A DNA stretch of 64,000 nucleotides, from NCBI GenBank assembly GCA_002633025.1, contig NMRB01000913.1, positions 175,530-239,529 on the forward strand, given 5' to 3'. Under the pieces are notes generated by a model, which saw only the letters and a program-made list of their open reading frames with translations, ran no database searches and was not told the origin of the DNA. This document shows, one piece after another, positions 12,011 to 24,231 of the stretch. The stretch comes from Notospermus geniculatus (taxonomy: Eukaryota; Nemertea; Pilidiophora; Heteronemertea; Lineidae). The position numbers and the translations under genes were made by a program. Position 1 is the stretch's first letter. Every line of letters begins with the position of its first letter.

Positions 12011-12274
12011 TTAAAGAGGCACTGTCTTCCTTCCCTATTCTGCACTAAACATACCTGCGTTAAGGGAGACCTCTATTGACAATGTTGTTAAATTATCGGT
12101 ACCACTCATCAACCTCACCCCGTGTTCCAAGGGTATCCACGTGTATGCATTGTATTATAATCATATATTCTCCAACATTGGGGTGAAAGGCAAAACTACG
12201 GTATTGGAGAATGACGCAATCACCACCGGTGGCGCCAGCTGTCGAGAAAAAGTGGCAATATCGTGCCCCTTTAA
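12011..12274. mobile_element. TTAA-flanked MITE (TTAAAGAGGCAC ends)
   Basis: TTAA is present at both borders (12011-12014 and 12271-12274). The inverted ends are short: TTAAAGAGGCAC against GTGCCCCTTTAA. The layout matches the other TTAAAG elements in this window (16190, 26089, 31539, 37369, 48892). TTAA target duplications are typical of piggyBac and Kolobok transposases; none is encoded here. Confidence 0.65.
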
Positions 12275-13224
12275 AGCAAGTTAACACTTATTGTTCCAAT
12301 GTACCGTAATGTTTTTGACAAAGTGGTGAATGCTTCTTCTCACCATGGGATCAGTCTGCCATGGCCGTCGACGAAGGAACCCCCATACTTTACAGATGGA
12401 TTGTGCCTATTCACTCCAAAATGCTTTCCTCGCCTCTTGTCTCTGATTGACTTTCATCACATTGCCTGCCACTGGTTAGCGATATCGGCACAGGTCTTTG
12501 CAACATTTGACAGCGTGTGACCCCGTATCGAAGATTCTTGTCATAACCGACCAAGTTTCAATGGTGCAGATCAATCTGGTGGCGTATTTTGAAATCATTT
12601 TCCGATATTTCACAGGGCTGTCAGTAATGGAACAATATCTCGACGATGGGGAATTTGGAAATTCTCTGCCTGGTGGAGATTACTATTATTGGTCAATAGC
12701 CCACTGCATTGGGACGGGAAACCAATCAACTGGAATAAGTGATTGAATGATTAAGTGTTACGGGAACATTCAATTATGTCAAGGCAGTCACTTTAGTCAT
12801 TACTTCTTGCTGAAGTTGACTTTACATGATGTTGGCTCAAGGGTACGGTAGTTGCAACTTCCTGACGCAAACTTTTTTTCTGTGATTACAGAAGAAGTGT
12901 CACCCTTTGATTATATCTACAAGTTATAAAATTGATCCATGCACAGCAAAAGTATTATAGTTCTTTGTGATAAGGTGGACTGCCTAAGATTGCGCATGAC
13001 CAGTTCTGACATAAACAAGGGGCTGACAATTACTAGCATTCTGAAGAAATAGGTCCTTGGCATCAATCCCAGCTCGCACGCGTAGCGAGAATGCACAAGG
13101 TCATGGGAGCGATGCTAAGTGGACCTGATTTCTTCAGGATGGACCAACAGAGGCAGTATCAGTTTCTTGGATGCAATCGCACCCCAGCATAGAGGCCATG
13201 TCCCACTCTACAAAGATTAATGGG
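12275..13224. other. Unassigned tract
   Basis: No repeat or gene was recognised. Short open frames on both strands show no known motif. Confidence 0.3.
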
Positions 13225-13387
13225 ATACTTCACTGCCATTAGATGGCACCATCAGTTGGTGATCCTAGAACGTCATGGAATTTGACGTCAGAGGGAAGAA
13301 ATGCACACCACAACGTCATCCATAATGACGTCAAATTTTGTGACGTTCTAGGACCGCTAAAAGGTGGCATCTAAAGGCAGTAAAGTC
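13225..13387. mobile_element. Foldback MITE with CRE-like motifs
   Basis: The left arm (CACTGCCATTAGATGGCACC, then CCTAGAACGTCA and TTTGACGTCA) is mirrored on the right (TGACGTCAAATTTTGTGACG, TTCTAGGACC, GGTGGCATCTAAAGGCAGTA). Arms cover most of the 163 bp. Two TGACGTCA palindromes, the CREB/ATF consensus, fall within the arms. It is non-coding. Confidence 0.8.
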
Positions 13388-16189
13388 TTTCATTGTTGTG
13401 TCAGTAGTTTTAGCTACAGTTACAGCAGCCGGTCCTAGATATTAGCTTTCAATATGACTCTGCACTTATATTGCATGCTTGATATCTCACCTTCTAAACA
13501 ACTTACTTCTTCAGGCAATTCCCACCAGCACACAACAACTCAATGTTCCAGATGATCATGACGGTCGCATCACCCTGGACATGAGTGACTGGATGTGTAT
13601 TTCATTATTAATCATTATTGACCAACTCGCAATCAAATTATCTGTCAAACTCAATCTAACCATTCCTGAACATTGTAGGGAACAATTAACATGTGTTCGT
13701 CTCTCTGAGTCATTCGGTTCCTGCCTGGTGACTGTTTCAGTACACATTCTAATGAAATCCTGTACGATATCTTGCGTTGTCCTCATCCACGGCCTGGTCA
13801 TCTTTCTCTCAATAAAACACCAAAGTTTGACGAGGTAAATTTACTGTTGCCATGGAAATGTGCATTCAATAACTTGAAAATGAAGAAAATTGATACTGGG
13901 TACCATGACATATTTTGAAAAAGTTACAAATTTGGCACAATATTGTGGCCAGGTCTTTGTGAGTCTGTTTGCATGCATTTTCAGTTTTATGCTGAATATC
14001 AAAAGACTTGAGACGTTCTCATCTTGGGGAGGGTTGTTTCATCGATAAAAATACTGCCAAAAATCCTTGACTTTGAAGCCAACTTTACTCAGTAGTTTGC
14101 ATCGACTCAGGGTTGTCTCATCGTTAAAACACTGCCAACTTGTCTTGGATGCCAACGCAACACGGCAGCAAAATACCATATTTCCACCAAGGGTTAAGAC
14201 ATTGAAAAACATCGGATGTCATGGAGTTCTCACTTCTGAACTAATAGGCTGTATCTGCTACACTAACTGTTGGTCGTTGCAAATTAGCTCCTAGCAATCC
14301 TCGGAGAAGCTATACTAACAAGGCATCATGCCGTCTTGACAACTGCTCCCCCTGTGATCGACGGATATGTTTTCACACCTCCGAAGGCTGCCTACATTCC
14401 ATTGGTTATGGCAACATTTACTTTGCTATAATGATGTGCAAATGCTGCGTTTGTTGCTTGTTGCATTTTACAGAACCTTGAACCGAAAATACTTGTTATT
14501 TTTTCAGGTTTTAATGTCCTACTTTTAGAATGTTTTGATGAGTGCACTGACTCTCTCACCTGTACGAAGAAAAGGAATGGTTCTTGATGGCAACACTGTA
14601 CTTTGTGAAGATCTGCTTTAGGGGAACATGATACTGGTGTTTTTCTTTCTGCTTAATCAATGAAAAAGCCACTGGAAGTTTCAACGATATGAAACTTGCG
14701 CTTTCCGTGTGGCAGTTGTATTTGTCTTTGCTGCTCATCCATCCAGCTCATGACCGCAGTGAACATTGCTTCTCCTTATGGGCCAAGGGCCATAAAGGAA
14801 ATCCTCATTGGGTAGGCTGGCGACAAATACAGTGGGAACATCAAGGCATCATTCCCTTTCTGAAGGGATGTGGAGTTTGGATTCTAGTCAGGGCTTTTCC
14901 AAATTGTTAACTGACTCTGTGTGACAGCAAAGACTCCGTGATGTTTCAAACTTTTCCTGCATTCACTTATAGTTGTCCAATATTGTCTTAGGCCTAAAGG
15001 TAGTCATATACCAGTAACGTGGCACTTTGGCTGGATCCAGTTTCTCAGACCCTTGAACTTCTATCTTCCAATGCAGCTGGTGTCTACTCTGTAATACTTA
15101 CCAGATTTGAAGAAAAAATCTTTTTTCTTTCTTTTTATCTCTTCTACCAGTAATCACTCTTGGGAGAACCTTCTGTTGTACGCATGAAGTAAGCCAAAAA
15201 AATATTCAAAGGATTGATTTTTTCTTAATCTTCATGCTGTTCAATTCACAATAAGTAATTTACAGAGAAAAAAAGAACTAGCTCCTTTGCCACTTGTTCA
15301 CTTCTCCAGATGTACCAAGGGTATACATAGTCAAGGTGTTTTGTTGCATTTTCTAATGCAATTTCCTTTTCCTTTTATGTTTTGTGAAAAGCTTCTTTGA
15401 CTTTATTTAATATTCACTTTGAGAGTCCAGGCACCCTTCACTCGAGGCACAAATGGCATTGGTCACATTGTGTGATTTGACCTTGTTCAATTCAACTTGC
15501 AGTCATCGGGAAAGGTTGGGAATGGGATGTTGTCTGATTATAAAGATAGATTAGGTGCCATCCATCGCTGCCCAGGTTCTTGTCCAGATTCTCCCCTAAT
15601 GTCATGTCAAGAGAACAATTACTGATGACAAAACCCCTTTTTGAAATGAGGATAGCAATTAGGTTCAGTTTGTATTATCAATCGGAGAGCTGTCGTCCCG
15701 TCTTCGACAGCCATCTTCACAAATAGACATGTGGTGAATGGTGCGACGGACCAACAAGGACTTTTGTCCAGTTGAATTTCAACAGTTCTATACCCCGCCA
15801 GGTGCCGATGAGTTGTCAGGTTTGTGTCCCCTGACAATAGCGACACGCAGTGACATGGAGAGGCTATTATTGGAATGAAGATGCCTCCTCACTTCGATAC
15901 TGAATTTCAATACGCATTCTCAGTAGCCGTCGTGATAAAGACATTATCACAATGTCTTGGATGTTACACGTCCTTGTTTAAGAAGGAGGTGCGGCGGGGT
16001 CAGATGGACCTGGACAACACATTTCGTGGAGAAAATAGGATCTTCGTATGAAAGGCATAAGTTGTCATGGTCCTTTCACTGTCAACAAATCCTACAATAG
16101 AATCACTTGTTCAGTATTTTCATGCAATCTGGCGATAAGAATTGATCTTGGCACTGATGATTATTTTGGGCAAGTGCTTGGATGCAATA
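13388..16189. other. Unassigned tract, about 2.8 kb
   Basis: No recognised repeat. 13990-14160 contains the phrase GACTC(A)GGGTTGT.TCATCG twice, about 80 bp apart, each followed by an AAAATACTGCC or AAACACTGCC segment and then TTGACTT or TTGTCTT. That looks like a small local tandem duplication. The open frame at 13556-13801 (minus) has mildly protein-like composition but no convincing splice sites. Confidence 0.3.
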
Positions 16190-16444
16190 TTAAAGATAAT
16201 GTATCACAAGTATTTTCGCAGGCCATGAAAATCATTGTTTATTTATAACTTGTTTGTTTGTGTCCAGTCTTTCTTTGTCTTATTAGTAATTGTTGGTGGC
16301 CTGCCCCTCTAGAAGTTCTTTTGATATCAAAAGTATTCAATTTGTTGGGTTGGCATGTCCCAAAAGTCCAAAGTAACATAATGTAAACATCCATGTTTAC
16401 AAACATTGAATGTAAACAATGAAGTCATGATACGTTATTTTTAA
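16190..16444 (+). mobile_element. TTAA-flanked 255-bp MITE, copy 1
   Basis: It is bounded by TTAA (16190-16193 and 16441-16444), with inverted ends TTAAAGATAATGTATCA and TGATACGTTATTTTTAA. The interior matches, in reverse orientation, the element at 48892-49147: shared words are GGCATGTCCCAAAAGTCCAA, ATGTTTACAAACATTGAATG, GTTTGTTTGTGTCCAG and GGTGGCCTGCCCCTCTAGAA. A second inner hairpin is formed by GTAAACATCCATGTTTAC. Confidence 0.9.
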
Positions 16445-17050
16445 TATGTTCCAAATACTCATTATTACATTACTTTTCAGATTGACCCAACACATTACCT
16501 GTTTGTGATGTACGATGCTGTGGTTTTGCATGAGTAAATAACATACATGTTCATCGATTGGGCGAAAAATTCAAAACTTGCCGTCAGATGTAACGATTCT
16601 AGTTCTCATGGGATATAACACTTCTGCGTGCGAAGGCAAGGATGAAATGTGAATCAAAGAACATATGTAGTTTGCTCCTACTGGTGTTGTATAATGTTTT
16701 GATTCCTCTGGGGGCGGGAAACCGACCCGATACAGGGTTGTTCGAGCATATGTATCCATTTAACAGCTTGTGTTGCTGTCTGTGTAATGGGTGGAGATTT
16801 CATCAGCCCAGTTGGTGGTTGGCAGAATCACATTGCTGAAATTAACTGCGTGATTTGCTTTTCCTGGTTTGAATTTTAACTGCAAGGCGAAGGCCGGTTC
16901 ACCTAAAGTTAGGGTGTCAGTGGCCTGTAGGCCTTGGAAACATTCACTGAAACCTCATGCTTAAGAGAAGTTTATTTTCATGAACCAAATTGCAACGCTT
17001 CTCACATTTGTCAGAATAAACCATTGCAACGTAGTGGTGATAGTAAACAT
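16445..17050. other. Unassigned tract
   Basis: No feature recognised. 16990-17170 contains the word GCAACGTAGTGGTGA twice plus GTAGTGGCAACG, which suggests small duplications next to the repeat fragment at 17051. Confidence 0.3.
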
Positions 17051-17124
17051 AAAGCCATCTCCGAATTTCGCAAATTTGCGAGCCCAACCGAGGTCTTCCT
17101 CAGGCACTTTCTAGTAGAGATCCC
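17051..17124 (-). mobile_element. Retroelement-like tail fragment with a hammerhead-like core
   Basis: Read on the minus strand it gives CTACTAGAAAGTGCCTGAGG, AAGACCTCGGTTGGGCTCG, then GCGAAATTCGGAGATGGC. The same order is found at 25960-26040 and at 32781-32850 (CTGAGTAAGACCCCGGTTGG). The segment CTGAGGA, then an inverted pair GACC..GGTC, then GAAA resembles the CUGANGA...GAAA core of hammerhead ribozymes, which are known in Penelope-like elements. In this copy the stem and the GAAA are degraded. Confidence 0.5.
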
Positions 17125-18036
17125 AACGTAGTAGTGGCAACGTAGTGGTGAAGTATCAAATTCCTTGTAATGGAGTATACCACCACCTCACCAATTCAGC
17201 AATGGATTTGGTGTGGACTTTTGACAACGGAATTTGGTGCATGCTAACCGAGGGTGTATATTTTCATGTCATTTCTGTAGCAATATTGGAGATACAGCTG
17301 TGGCAAAATAAATTCGCACAACCCTTGTTCAAACTATTGCATAACTTCCCCTCCCCGCTCATTACTGCAGATTAGTGCAATTGCGCATGATGCCCTGTCT
17401 GATTCGGGTGTTACTCGCTGGCAAGTGCGCCTCAGAATGTTGTGACAGCCTCAATTGACTTCGAGGACATCTTTGTTCACGGTACAAAGGTGCCTGTCTT
17501 GAGATGTAGCTCCTTTTGTTGTTGGTACAATTTCTAGCACCAATTGCTAATAGCTGTATTTCAATAGACGGGTCTCTAATGCTAAAAATAAGGATGGAAT
17601 TTAAAAGGTTATCCTTTGTGCTACGGGACGAGACGTACTGCAATCGATAATGCCGTGAACTTAAATTTCATGGCGTGGTGTATGTTGTGTGGGTATCAAA
17701 ATTTCAGCATGGTATCGTTTTCGTGCAGCTGCTGCCAGTGGTAGCATTCTCTTTATTCTTCAACTTGTGATCTTCATGGCCGTCTCCAGCTATCAAAGCC
17801 ATATTTGTAGCCTGAGGTGTTTATTGCGTTCTTGATAAGGTATTTTAATGGGGCATGTAAACACAAAGTTTTGATTACTCCTGTTTTCTCTGTCCAGTGG
17901 TAGAAGCATCACCACAATCCTGCTTTCCAGCCTTGCTTTCAGCATTCAGTGGATGCAGCTAGAATCTTCAAACTTTGTTTTGAGGTACCTACAGGTGATC
18001 TGTGCAAAGGTTTGGAAACTGCATCTTTTTCCTCTA
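17125..18036. other. Unassigned tract
   Basis: No recognised repeat or gene. Confidence 0.3.
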
Positions 18037-18127
18037 CAGGGTGGGCCAGAGAAAGTGTCCCTCGAACAATAGCATTTCTATTGTTTTCCTATTGTTCGAG
18101 GGATGACACTTTCTCTGGCCCACCCTG
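18037..18127. mobile_element. 91-bp near-perfect hairpin (CAGGGTGGGCCAGAGAAAGT ends)
   Basis: The left arm, CAGGGTGGGCCAGAGAAAGT through CGAACAATAG (18037-18072), is mirrored at 18090-18127 (CTATTGTTCGAGGGATGACA, CTTTCTCTGGCCCACCCTG), with an 18-bp loop. The arms differ by only a few bases. The CAGGGTG termini and the AGAAAGTG block resemble the element at 2602-2723. A transcript would form a long hairpin, but this is probably a tiny MITE. Confidence 0.8.
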
Positions 18128-18994
18128 GAGATCTTCTTTTAATCTTCATTGAATTGAGGTTTTATTGTTCATCACTACATCTTTCAAAATGTCAAGTTCC
18201 AGTTATAACTGAGTGTTCGATCCTCCTCTCCCGTCACACCCAGGTGATACATCCCCAATATTCATTCTGATTTCTGATGAACAAAATCAATAGGTGTCAT
18301 CTGAGCGAGTCAATCATCGATTGGAATCTGATGCCAGTTGCTCCGCACCTCATTAACTTGCCGTTACATTCAGATCAAGGCTCCTGGACACCACATCAGA
18401 GACCAGCAAAGCCCAACATCAAACTAAGGCTATCATTTCAACTTGACTTCCTGTGCGCTAATTACTTGACACATTGCTCGCTGGCTATTTCCTGAGGGAT
18501 ATTCCCTTTTCCATCAAGCGGCGGTAAGGAGATCGATACCAGCGTCTGGCAATTACAAGTTGGTTGTTTTGTTGCTTTTCTTCTGGTTTTGAAGACATCA
18601 GGATGGCGTCCTACCAACAGTCAACGTTTAGTACGAGTTGCTTCTGAATTCTTCAGTTTTGTCACCAAAAAGGTGTCATCTAGGCTTGCCCACCAGGTTT
18701 CTTCAGAGTAAGGAGGCCCAGCAATCTGTTGTTTTGCCTGTCGTGGTATTTTTGGAAGCTGCCGATGATACCTTTCGCTATGGTGGTCCTACTGTTGTGG
18801 TAAAATGGCCAGGAGTGTTCTTGTCATAATCTGATGTCACCTCTCCCCAGCCGCACCATCACCATCCACCAGCATCATCCGGGTTGGCCTGCTTGATCAT
18901 GGGTTCTGACCATCTTTGGGTAACTCCCTACGGGACAAGCCTTTGACATGGGTTGTGTGAATGTTCGAGTTGAACAACAAAAGGTACACCTATG
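18128..18994. other. Unassigned tract, possibly conserved non-coding
   Basis: No repeat recognised. 18290-18510 is of balanced composition with several homeodomain-like words (ATTAACTTG, GCTAATTACTTG) and ATCGAT. This would suit a regulatory element but is not diagnostic. A short (CAC/CAT)-rich run lies at 18850-18885. Confidence 0.25.
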
Positions 18995-19032
18995 CGCCAG
19001 GACCGAAGCCGAGGCATTATTGGCCCTGGGTC
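18995..19032 (-). mobile_element. SINE family 1, 3' fragment
   Basis: CCAGGACCGAAGCCGAGGCA followed by TTATTGGCCCTGGG matches the 3' part of the SINE copies at 1580-1618 and 42828-42857. Only about 38 bp survive. Confidence 0.6.
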
Positions 19033-20785
19033 AAGTTGTGATTAGGCATCTTGACCAGGCATCAAGCCTTGATGGTTTGGTGTTTGCTGTTCACTTTCAA
19101 AACACATGATGTGAATGGAGAGGCAAAGAGAACGTGACAACAGCCCGTTACAGGCACTCTTCCTTCAAGTTTTAAAAACCTTGAATGGCTCCGACTGAAA
19201 ATATGTGTCAAGTATGGCGCAGCCGCAGCACTTCACGGCTTCATCCCACTTGGTTGCAAGGAGTTGCACTTGTGCGGACTGCATCAGCGCCAATTGCCCC
19301 AAATTCAGTAACTGTAAGTGTCTCCGACAGGATGTTGGCCAGTGTTGGATACATTTCTAGTATAACGCATGGTGCCCATACAAATAGGCTGTGTATCTCT
19401 TGGCTCTCAGATCACAATTTTTCCCCAGCGTTTTCAGACTCCATGAGAAGTAGCCAAGTGTCCATATTGAGGATGAGACATCATGTATTGTGCCACATGA
19501 TACCTCCGTGCTCAATGCCTATTATGTTTTTATACGTTTCATATTTCCTACATATCAGATCATTATCCTTAGTTGGGCGTCTACTGACAGTGAACACTGG
19601 ATGGTCAGACTATAGGCAGTTTCTATTTAAGAGTTCCTTGCGAAGACGTTCATGGACTTTTGCGTGTGATGGTGATGACTTTAGATTTCATAACGTTACA
19701 GCCTGCTGGTACTTTAACGTTTATAGACTTGTAACAGAAAATCAATCTCTGCCAAAATGAACCCTTGACAGCACCAAGATTCAAATTTTACAACACCGAT
19801 TCTGATTGGCCTCTTCTTCTTGAGGCGGCAGATACGCCGTGGACCGGTCACTTTCTCGAAGAGTGATGTGCGATGTAACGCAGTGGAGAGCAGATCGGCC
19901 TTCGATTATCGAAGATGCAAGAGCACTAAAATTCCACTTTCGGGGAAAATAGATTGTGTCACAGACATCATGGCCCGGTGCCATGAGGTGCCATGAGGAC
20001 AAGATCTGTGCCGAGTGTGGAACTGCTTTGAAGTTGCTGAGGTCAGGAATCAACGGTAGCATTTTCTGTGAGCCAGGATCTATGATTGAGAACTTCCATA
20101 GCGAGAAATATTGATAGCTAGGGCCAATTTCTAAAAGTGCTGCAAAACCAGGAATATGAATGTATTCTCCTCCACCCCACACAATCATCAAATTATGATT
20201 ATCAAAATACGTAGATGCACTACACAAGTTTTGACCAAATGCTTGAAACTCAAAATTAAGAATGCTGTGTATCTTTCAGTTTCTCCCTTGAGTTTCTCCG
20301 TGGTCTTGTGCACCAGCCTCCAGGCATTGTTAACTCTCCTGCTTTGTTACTCCAATTTGCCTTTGGCAGATTTTGCATATTTTCTACAAGGTTGGTTGGT
20401 AATTCAATTTCACTGGATGCAGTGTGCAGAATGAACGAGTTTTTTCCTCAGTCTTCCAAGCTCTCAATTAAGAAACTGAATTTTTGTACCACAGTCGAAA
20501 GGAACGGTTGTGGGTATGTGCTATGGGAATACTTTTACTTTGTGGTTGTTGGTTGTGTCACAGAGCTGGATGGTGTGCAACCACTGAACTGCATCTTTTC
20601 ATATTTGCATGTTTCTGTGCATCAAAGATCAGTGCAATCGATATTGATGCTGCCAGCACCAAATGTCCCTTTTTCACCTGGTTTCATCACACTGACAGCA
20701 ATAAAAGCATGGAGGTATACCAAGGGTCTCCTTCGGACAGCAGCGGCATACGAGCCTGGGACCTCCTGAGAGATAGTCTGAACCC
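19033..20785. other. Unassigned tract holding the longest gap-free open frame
   Basis: The plus strand is open from 19185 to 19760 (191 codons), the longest frame not created by Ns. Its translation (SRSTSRLHPTWLQGVALVRT, then HRLCISWL-like stretches) has no recognisable domain, and no splice or promoter context supports it. A 153-codon plus frame (20308-20769) is equally anonymous. Neither is called a gene. Confidence 0.3.
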
Positions 20786-21060
20786 AAAGACACTTGGTCT
20801 GGAGGCACAGGTCTCTGGCTTGCCATCATGAAATCCCAGGTTGGAATCCCACTCTCAGCAGGAGAATCTGGGCAGGTCTCTTTGCCTACTTTGTCTCACT
20901 CCACCCAGGTGTGTAAATTGGTGACAGTAAGAAATGATCCGGGTACGTAGGGCACTGAATAGCTCTGTCATCTGACCAAGTCATCCTGAGAGGTTTCAGG
21001 ATAGACCAGAAAGTGTGGAGTCAGATAACTCCTCTGCTGTTGTTGACATCTGACTACAAC
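20786..21060 (+). mobile_element. SINE family 2, diverged copy
   Basis: It follows the copy at 4859: a B-box-like GGTTGGAATCCCA, then TCTGGGCAGGTCTCTTTGCC, TCACTCCACCCAGGTGTGTA, GGGCACTGAATAGCTC, GAGAGGTTTCAGGATAGACC and TCTGCTGTTGTTGACAT at the 3' end. The A-box region is eroded. Orientation is plus. Confidence 0.8.
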
Positions 21061-22881
21061 CCAAACTTTTAACTTTAAAATCAGCGGAATATCATCAACA
21101 CTTATTGTATTGACCTCTGCATCCTCTGCAAAGGGATGCAGTCGAGACCCAGACATCGCTCCATCTGTCTGCAGTCTGCTACGGTACCACTGTGCTGCCA
21201 ACCATGGAACAGCACAAGTGCAGGGAATTTTCAACTTTACAGATCCTAAGAAGTAAATGTCCAAATTGATTAAGCTAAATGATTTGGTTGCCAACCAACT
21301 TCTACATTAACACTACCATTGCCCTCTGCACTCCTTAAGTGTATTGTCGCTGAAGCAAGTTCAGTGGGTTAACCATGCCTCCGGGCCCTGCCCCTGTGGG
21401 GTTCCCCATTGATGGAATACTTCCTGGGGGATGTTCGGAGTGACAATGCAAGGGCAGACGTGGATGTGCTGACTCTGGTTACAGGGTAGAGACAGGGAGA
21501 GGAGAGGCGTGTACGGTGTTGGTGTAAATTCACACTTCATGTTGCTGTGGTTCTGATGTTTCTAGTGGTGCTGCTGTCATTGGGTTCTTCATCATCATCT
21601 TTGTCATCATCGCTGCTTGTTTGACATGTTGCCTCCGTCAAGTCCTTGTTACTTGGTTTTGGTGCCTAAATTGGTCCACAAAAATGACCAAGTTTATGTA
21701 CTCTTCAAAACGCGGCATCAGTTGGTTGGATTTGTGGTCTTTGCCATTCTTGGTGGTTTGATGTGTTGCAGCCTTACTTCTAGAAATATGAAGACTACAC
21801 GGCTCACAAAAATGATGAGCTAATTTTGTACACCACTCTTGCAGTGAAGTCTGCCTTCAGCACCCTCGTAACTTTTCACACTGAATTTGGGGATATTGGG
21901 CCAAAAGCAAAGGGTCCCTTGTGGCAATTACTGGACAAGAGGAGGACATTCTTTCAAGTTCGAAATAATCAAATAATCAAGTTAGTAAATAATCAAATGA
22001 TTATCCTTGTTTGGTAGAAGTATCATCACATGACTTTGCTTACTGCCTTGGATGTTGTCTACAAGCATCTGCTTCACCATTTATGTCATGTTGAGCTGCC
22101 GATACAGCACATGATCGCAGCAACAATTTGATTTAACCCTTTCCCTTTGTTCCTTGTAAAGGCATCATCTGACAGGCTAACACTCTCTGTTGATACTCAT
22201 CTCTAGTCCCTCTTCCCGAACAGAAGTGAATACTTTTCCAATAAAGATGAAAGCTGCCTGCTTTGAGTTCTATATCAAAGGTGTCCACTTTCTTGGATTA
22301 TAGAGTCAACAACGTACATAAGTTTACGTTGTTAAACCTGTGCATATCTGGCTGTTATTTTGATACCTTCACCCCCNGTCTAGAAATCTGAAATACACTG
22401 CTGCCACCTAGCATCTGCGGAGAGCACTACTAGTACCCTGGAGCCATTTGTTTATGACTCGCAGCAAAGTAAGACAATAGCCATTATGCTGGCGGGGGAA
22501 TCCCTGCGGGCATGAACAATGCCGGTACAGGTTATGCTGGCACAAAAGAACTATCGAACATTTGATGCTTCTCAATAATGAGGTATCGCCAGTAAATGGA
22601 AGGAGTCAGGTTTCTTTGAGGTCTCATCCCGACATCTTTTTTTCCATATTGCAACTTTATCTCTTTCTTTTGGAAGTCTGTGAAATTTACAGGGTGTCTG
22701 TGGATGATATTTTCAATCCTGTGGCGCTGATGAAAGACAGATTGATCATGTCAAAATGATATAGGACTATCTACTGGTGAACTGAAAAAAAATTTCGATT
22801 TGTCTTTTGTCAGATGTTTTCAGAAATAACATTTGTTCTGCGGATAGTTTGGACTCTTTGTAACAAACTGCGGGAGGACAC
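21061..22881. other. Unassigned tract
   Basis: No repeat family recognised. It includes a short (TCA/CATCAT)-rich run at 21585-21615 and a local AAATAATCAAATAATCAAG repeat at 21963-22005. An ambiguous base lies at 22377. Confidence 0.3.
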
Positions 22882-23155
22882 TGGCAGGATCTCAGTAGTC
22901 AAGTGGTTGTCACATCCGCTTGGCAAGCGGCAGGTCCAGAGATCGAATGCAACCTGGGCCAAAGAGAATTAATCATCCCTGGCTCTTGTCCCGTCATATG
23001 TGACAGTAAGCTGTCTTGCCTTTGTAAAGGACAAGTAAAAGACCCCATCCATTGCCATCCAAGTGAGGAACATGAGTTGCTTGAGATGGCCACTCTTCCT
23101 TACACCATGGCAAAAATGCGTTGGCTTGGAAAAATATCAAATACAAAACAAAAAG
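22882..23155 (+). mobile_element. SINE family 1, tRNA-derived, near full length
   Basis: The tRNA-like head has an A-box-like TAGTCAAGTGG, then CATCCGCTTGGCAAGCGGCA (an anticodon-arm-like hairpin), then a B-box-like region degraded to AGATCGAATGC. The body runs ATTAATCATCCCTGGCTCTT, TTTGTAAAGGACAAGTAAAA, GACCCCATCCATTGCCATCC and GAGATGGCCACTCTTCC, with an AAATACAAAAC tail. The order is identical to the copies at 23960-24231 (plus) and 42805-43078 (minus). Confidence 0.88.
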
Positions 23156-23694
23156 GCCTGACAGGCTGGGCCTTAGTTCTGCAGTGACTGATGTTCGATC
23201 TTCCAGACCATTTTGCCTCCCCCTCCATGTTGATTTCAAAGAACTAGTCCTCACTCACCCTAAAAGCAAAGCAAAGAAAAACTTTTTCATCAAACTTGGC
23301 ATTAAACTTTATCATTCTCCAACGGCGTTTACACCTCCCTTCAGTCACACCTTCATAAAGTTTAATACTCGCCCAGTGTTTCCTTGGCACCTTTTCCGTT
23401 GCCAAGCTAGGTAAAGTGCCAGGCTGAGCAATGCCCCGCCGTGGTGATGTGACCCAGGGGAGACATCAGCTGTATCCAGTCCATTTTAAGTAATCCCTTG
23501 TTTAAGTTTGTCAGGTCTTCCTCACAACTTTCACTGACTTGGGGTCTTGGGAGACGCATGATGTATTCGGCTGCAACTAGTTACTCTGTTTTATTTAGAA
23601 GGGGTAACTAAATTAATATGTTTTTTCCATGTTTTGTGTACATTTGTATTCTTTTCTAAAAGGTACTGGAAGGACGGAAATTTTTTGTGGTCAA

Positions 23695-23814
23695 TGGATC
23701 ATATGAATAAAGACTAGCAAATGCTTTTACTTCAGATTTGTACAGCATTGCCCAGTGTATTTGTATTGCAAAATTCAAGTAAAAGCATTTACTAGTCTTT
23801 ATTCATATGACCCA
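23695..23814. mobile_element. 120-bp foldback MITE
   Basis: The left arm, TGGATCATATGAATAAAGAC to GCAAATGCTTTTACT, is mirrored by AGTAAAAGCATTTACTAG and TCTTTATTCATATGACCCA. Arms of 37 bp flank a roughly 45-bp middle. No coding capacity. Confidence 0.85.
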
Positions 23815-23959
23815 TCGTGTCTGATCAAGATCTGATTGTTCTTCAGACGTCGAAACAAAAGAAGGGACACAATGTAGTTTCCATTTGAGTGAAGAAAATA
23901 TATCCGTAGAGCAGTGCCCTCTAGTGTCATGCTTGTGCACCATCTAGCGTTGTTCAAGG

Positions 23960-24231
23960 AGCCTTGACAGCCTAGTGGTTATCATGTCCGCTTTGCAGAC
24001 GGCAGGTCCTAAGTTCAAATCCCAGGCCATATGAGATTAATCATCCCTGGCTCTTTAGTCTATCGCATGGGATGAAGCCGTGGTGCCTTGTACCGTGGCC
24101 CTTTGCAAGGGCAAGTAAAAGACCCCATCAAACTGAAGAACATGAGTAGCTTGTGATGGCCTCTTCTGTACTTACCAGGGCCAATAATGCTGCTACTTCG
24201 GCCCTGATGAAAAGTCTAACACAAATACAAA
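23960..24231 (+). mobile_element. SINE family 1, best full-length copy
   Basis: A box-like CAGCCTAGTGG and a B-box region AAGTTCAAATCCC lie in a tRNA-like head whose middle, TCCGCTTTGCAGACGG, would form the anticodon arm. The body has AGATTAATCATCCCTGGCTC, GCCGTGGTGCCTTGTACC, TTTGCAAGGGCAAGTAAAAG, ACATGAGTAGCTTGTGATGG and CTGCTACTTCGGCCCTGATG. It ends in AACACAAATACAAA. The A and B boxes imply Pol III transcription; reverse transcription would depend on a partner LINE that is not present here. Confidence 0.9.

Noticed and set aside
19185-19760. 191-codon plus-strand frame
   Set aside because: No domain, no conserved partner, no promoter or splice context; one frame of this length is plausible by chance in 64 kb.
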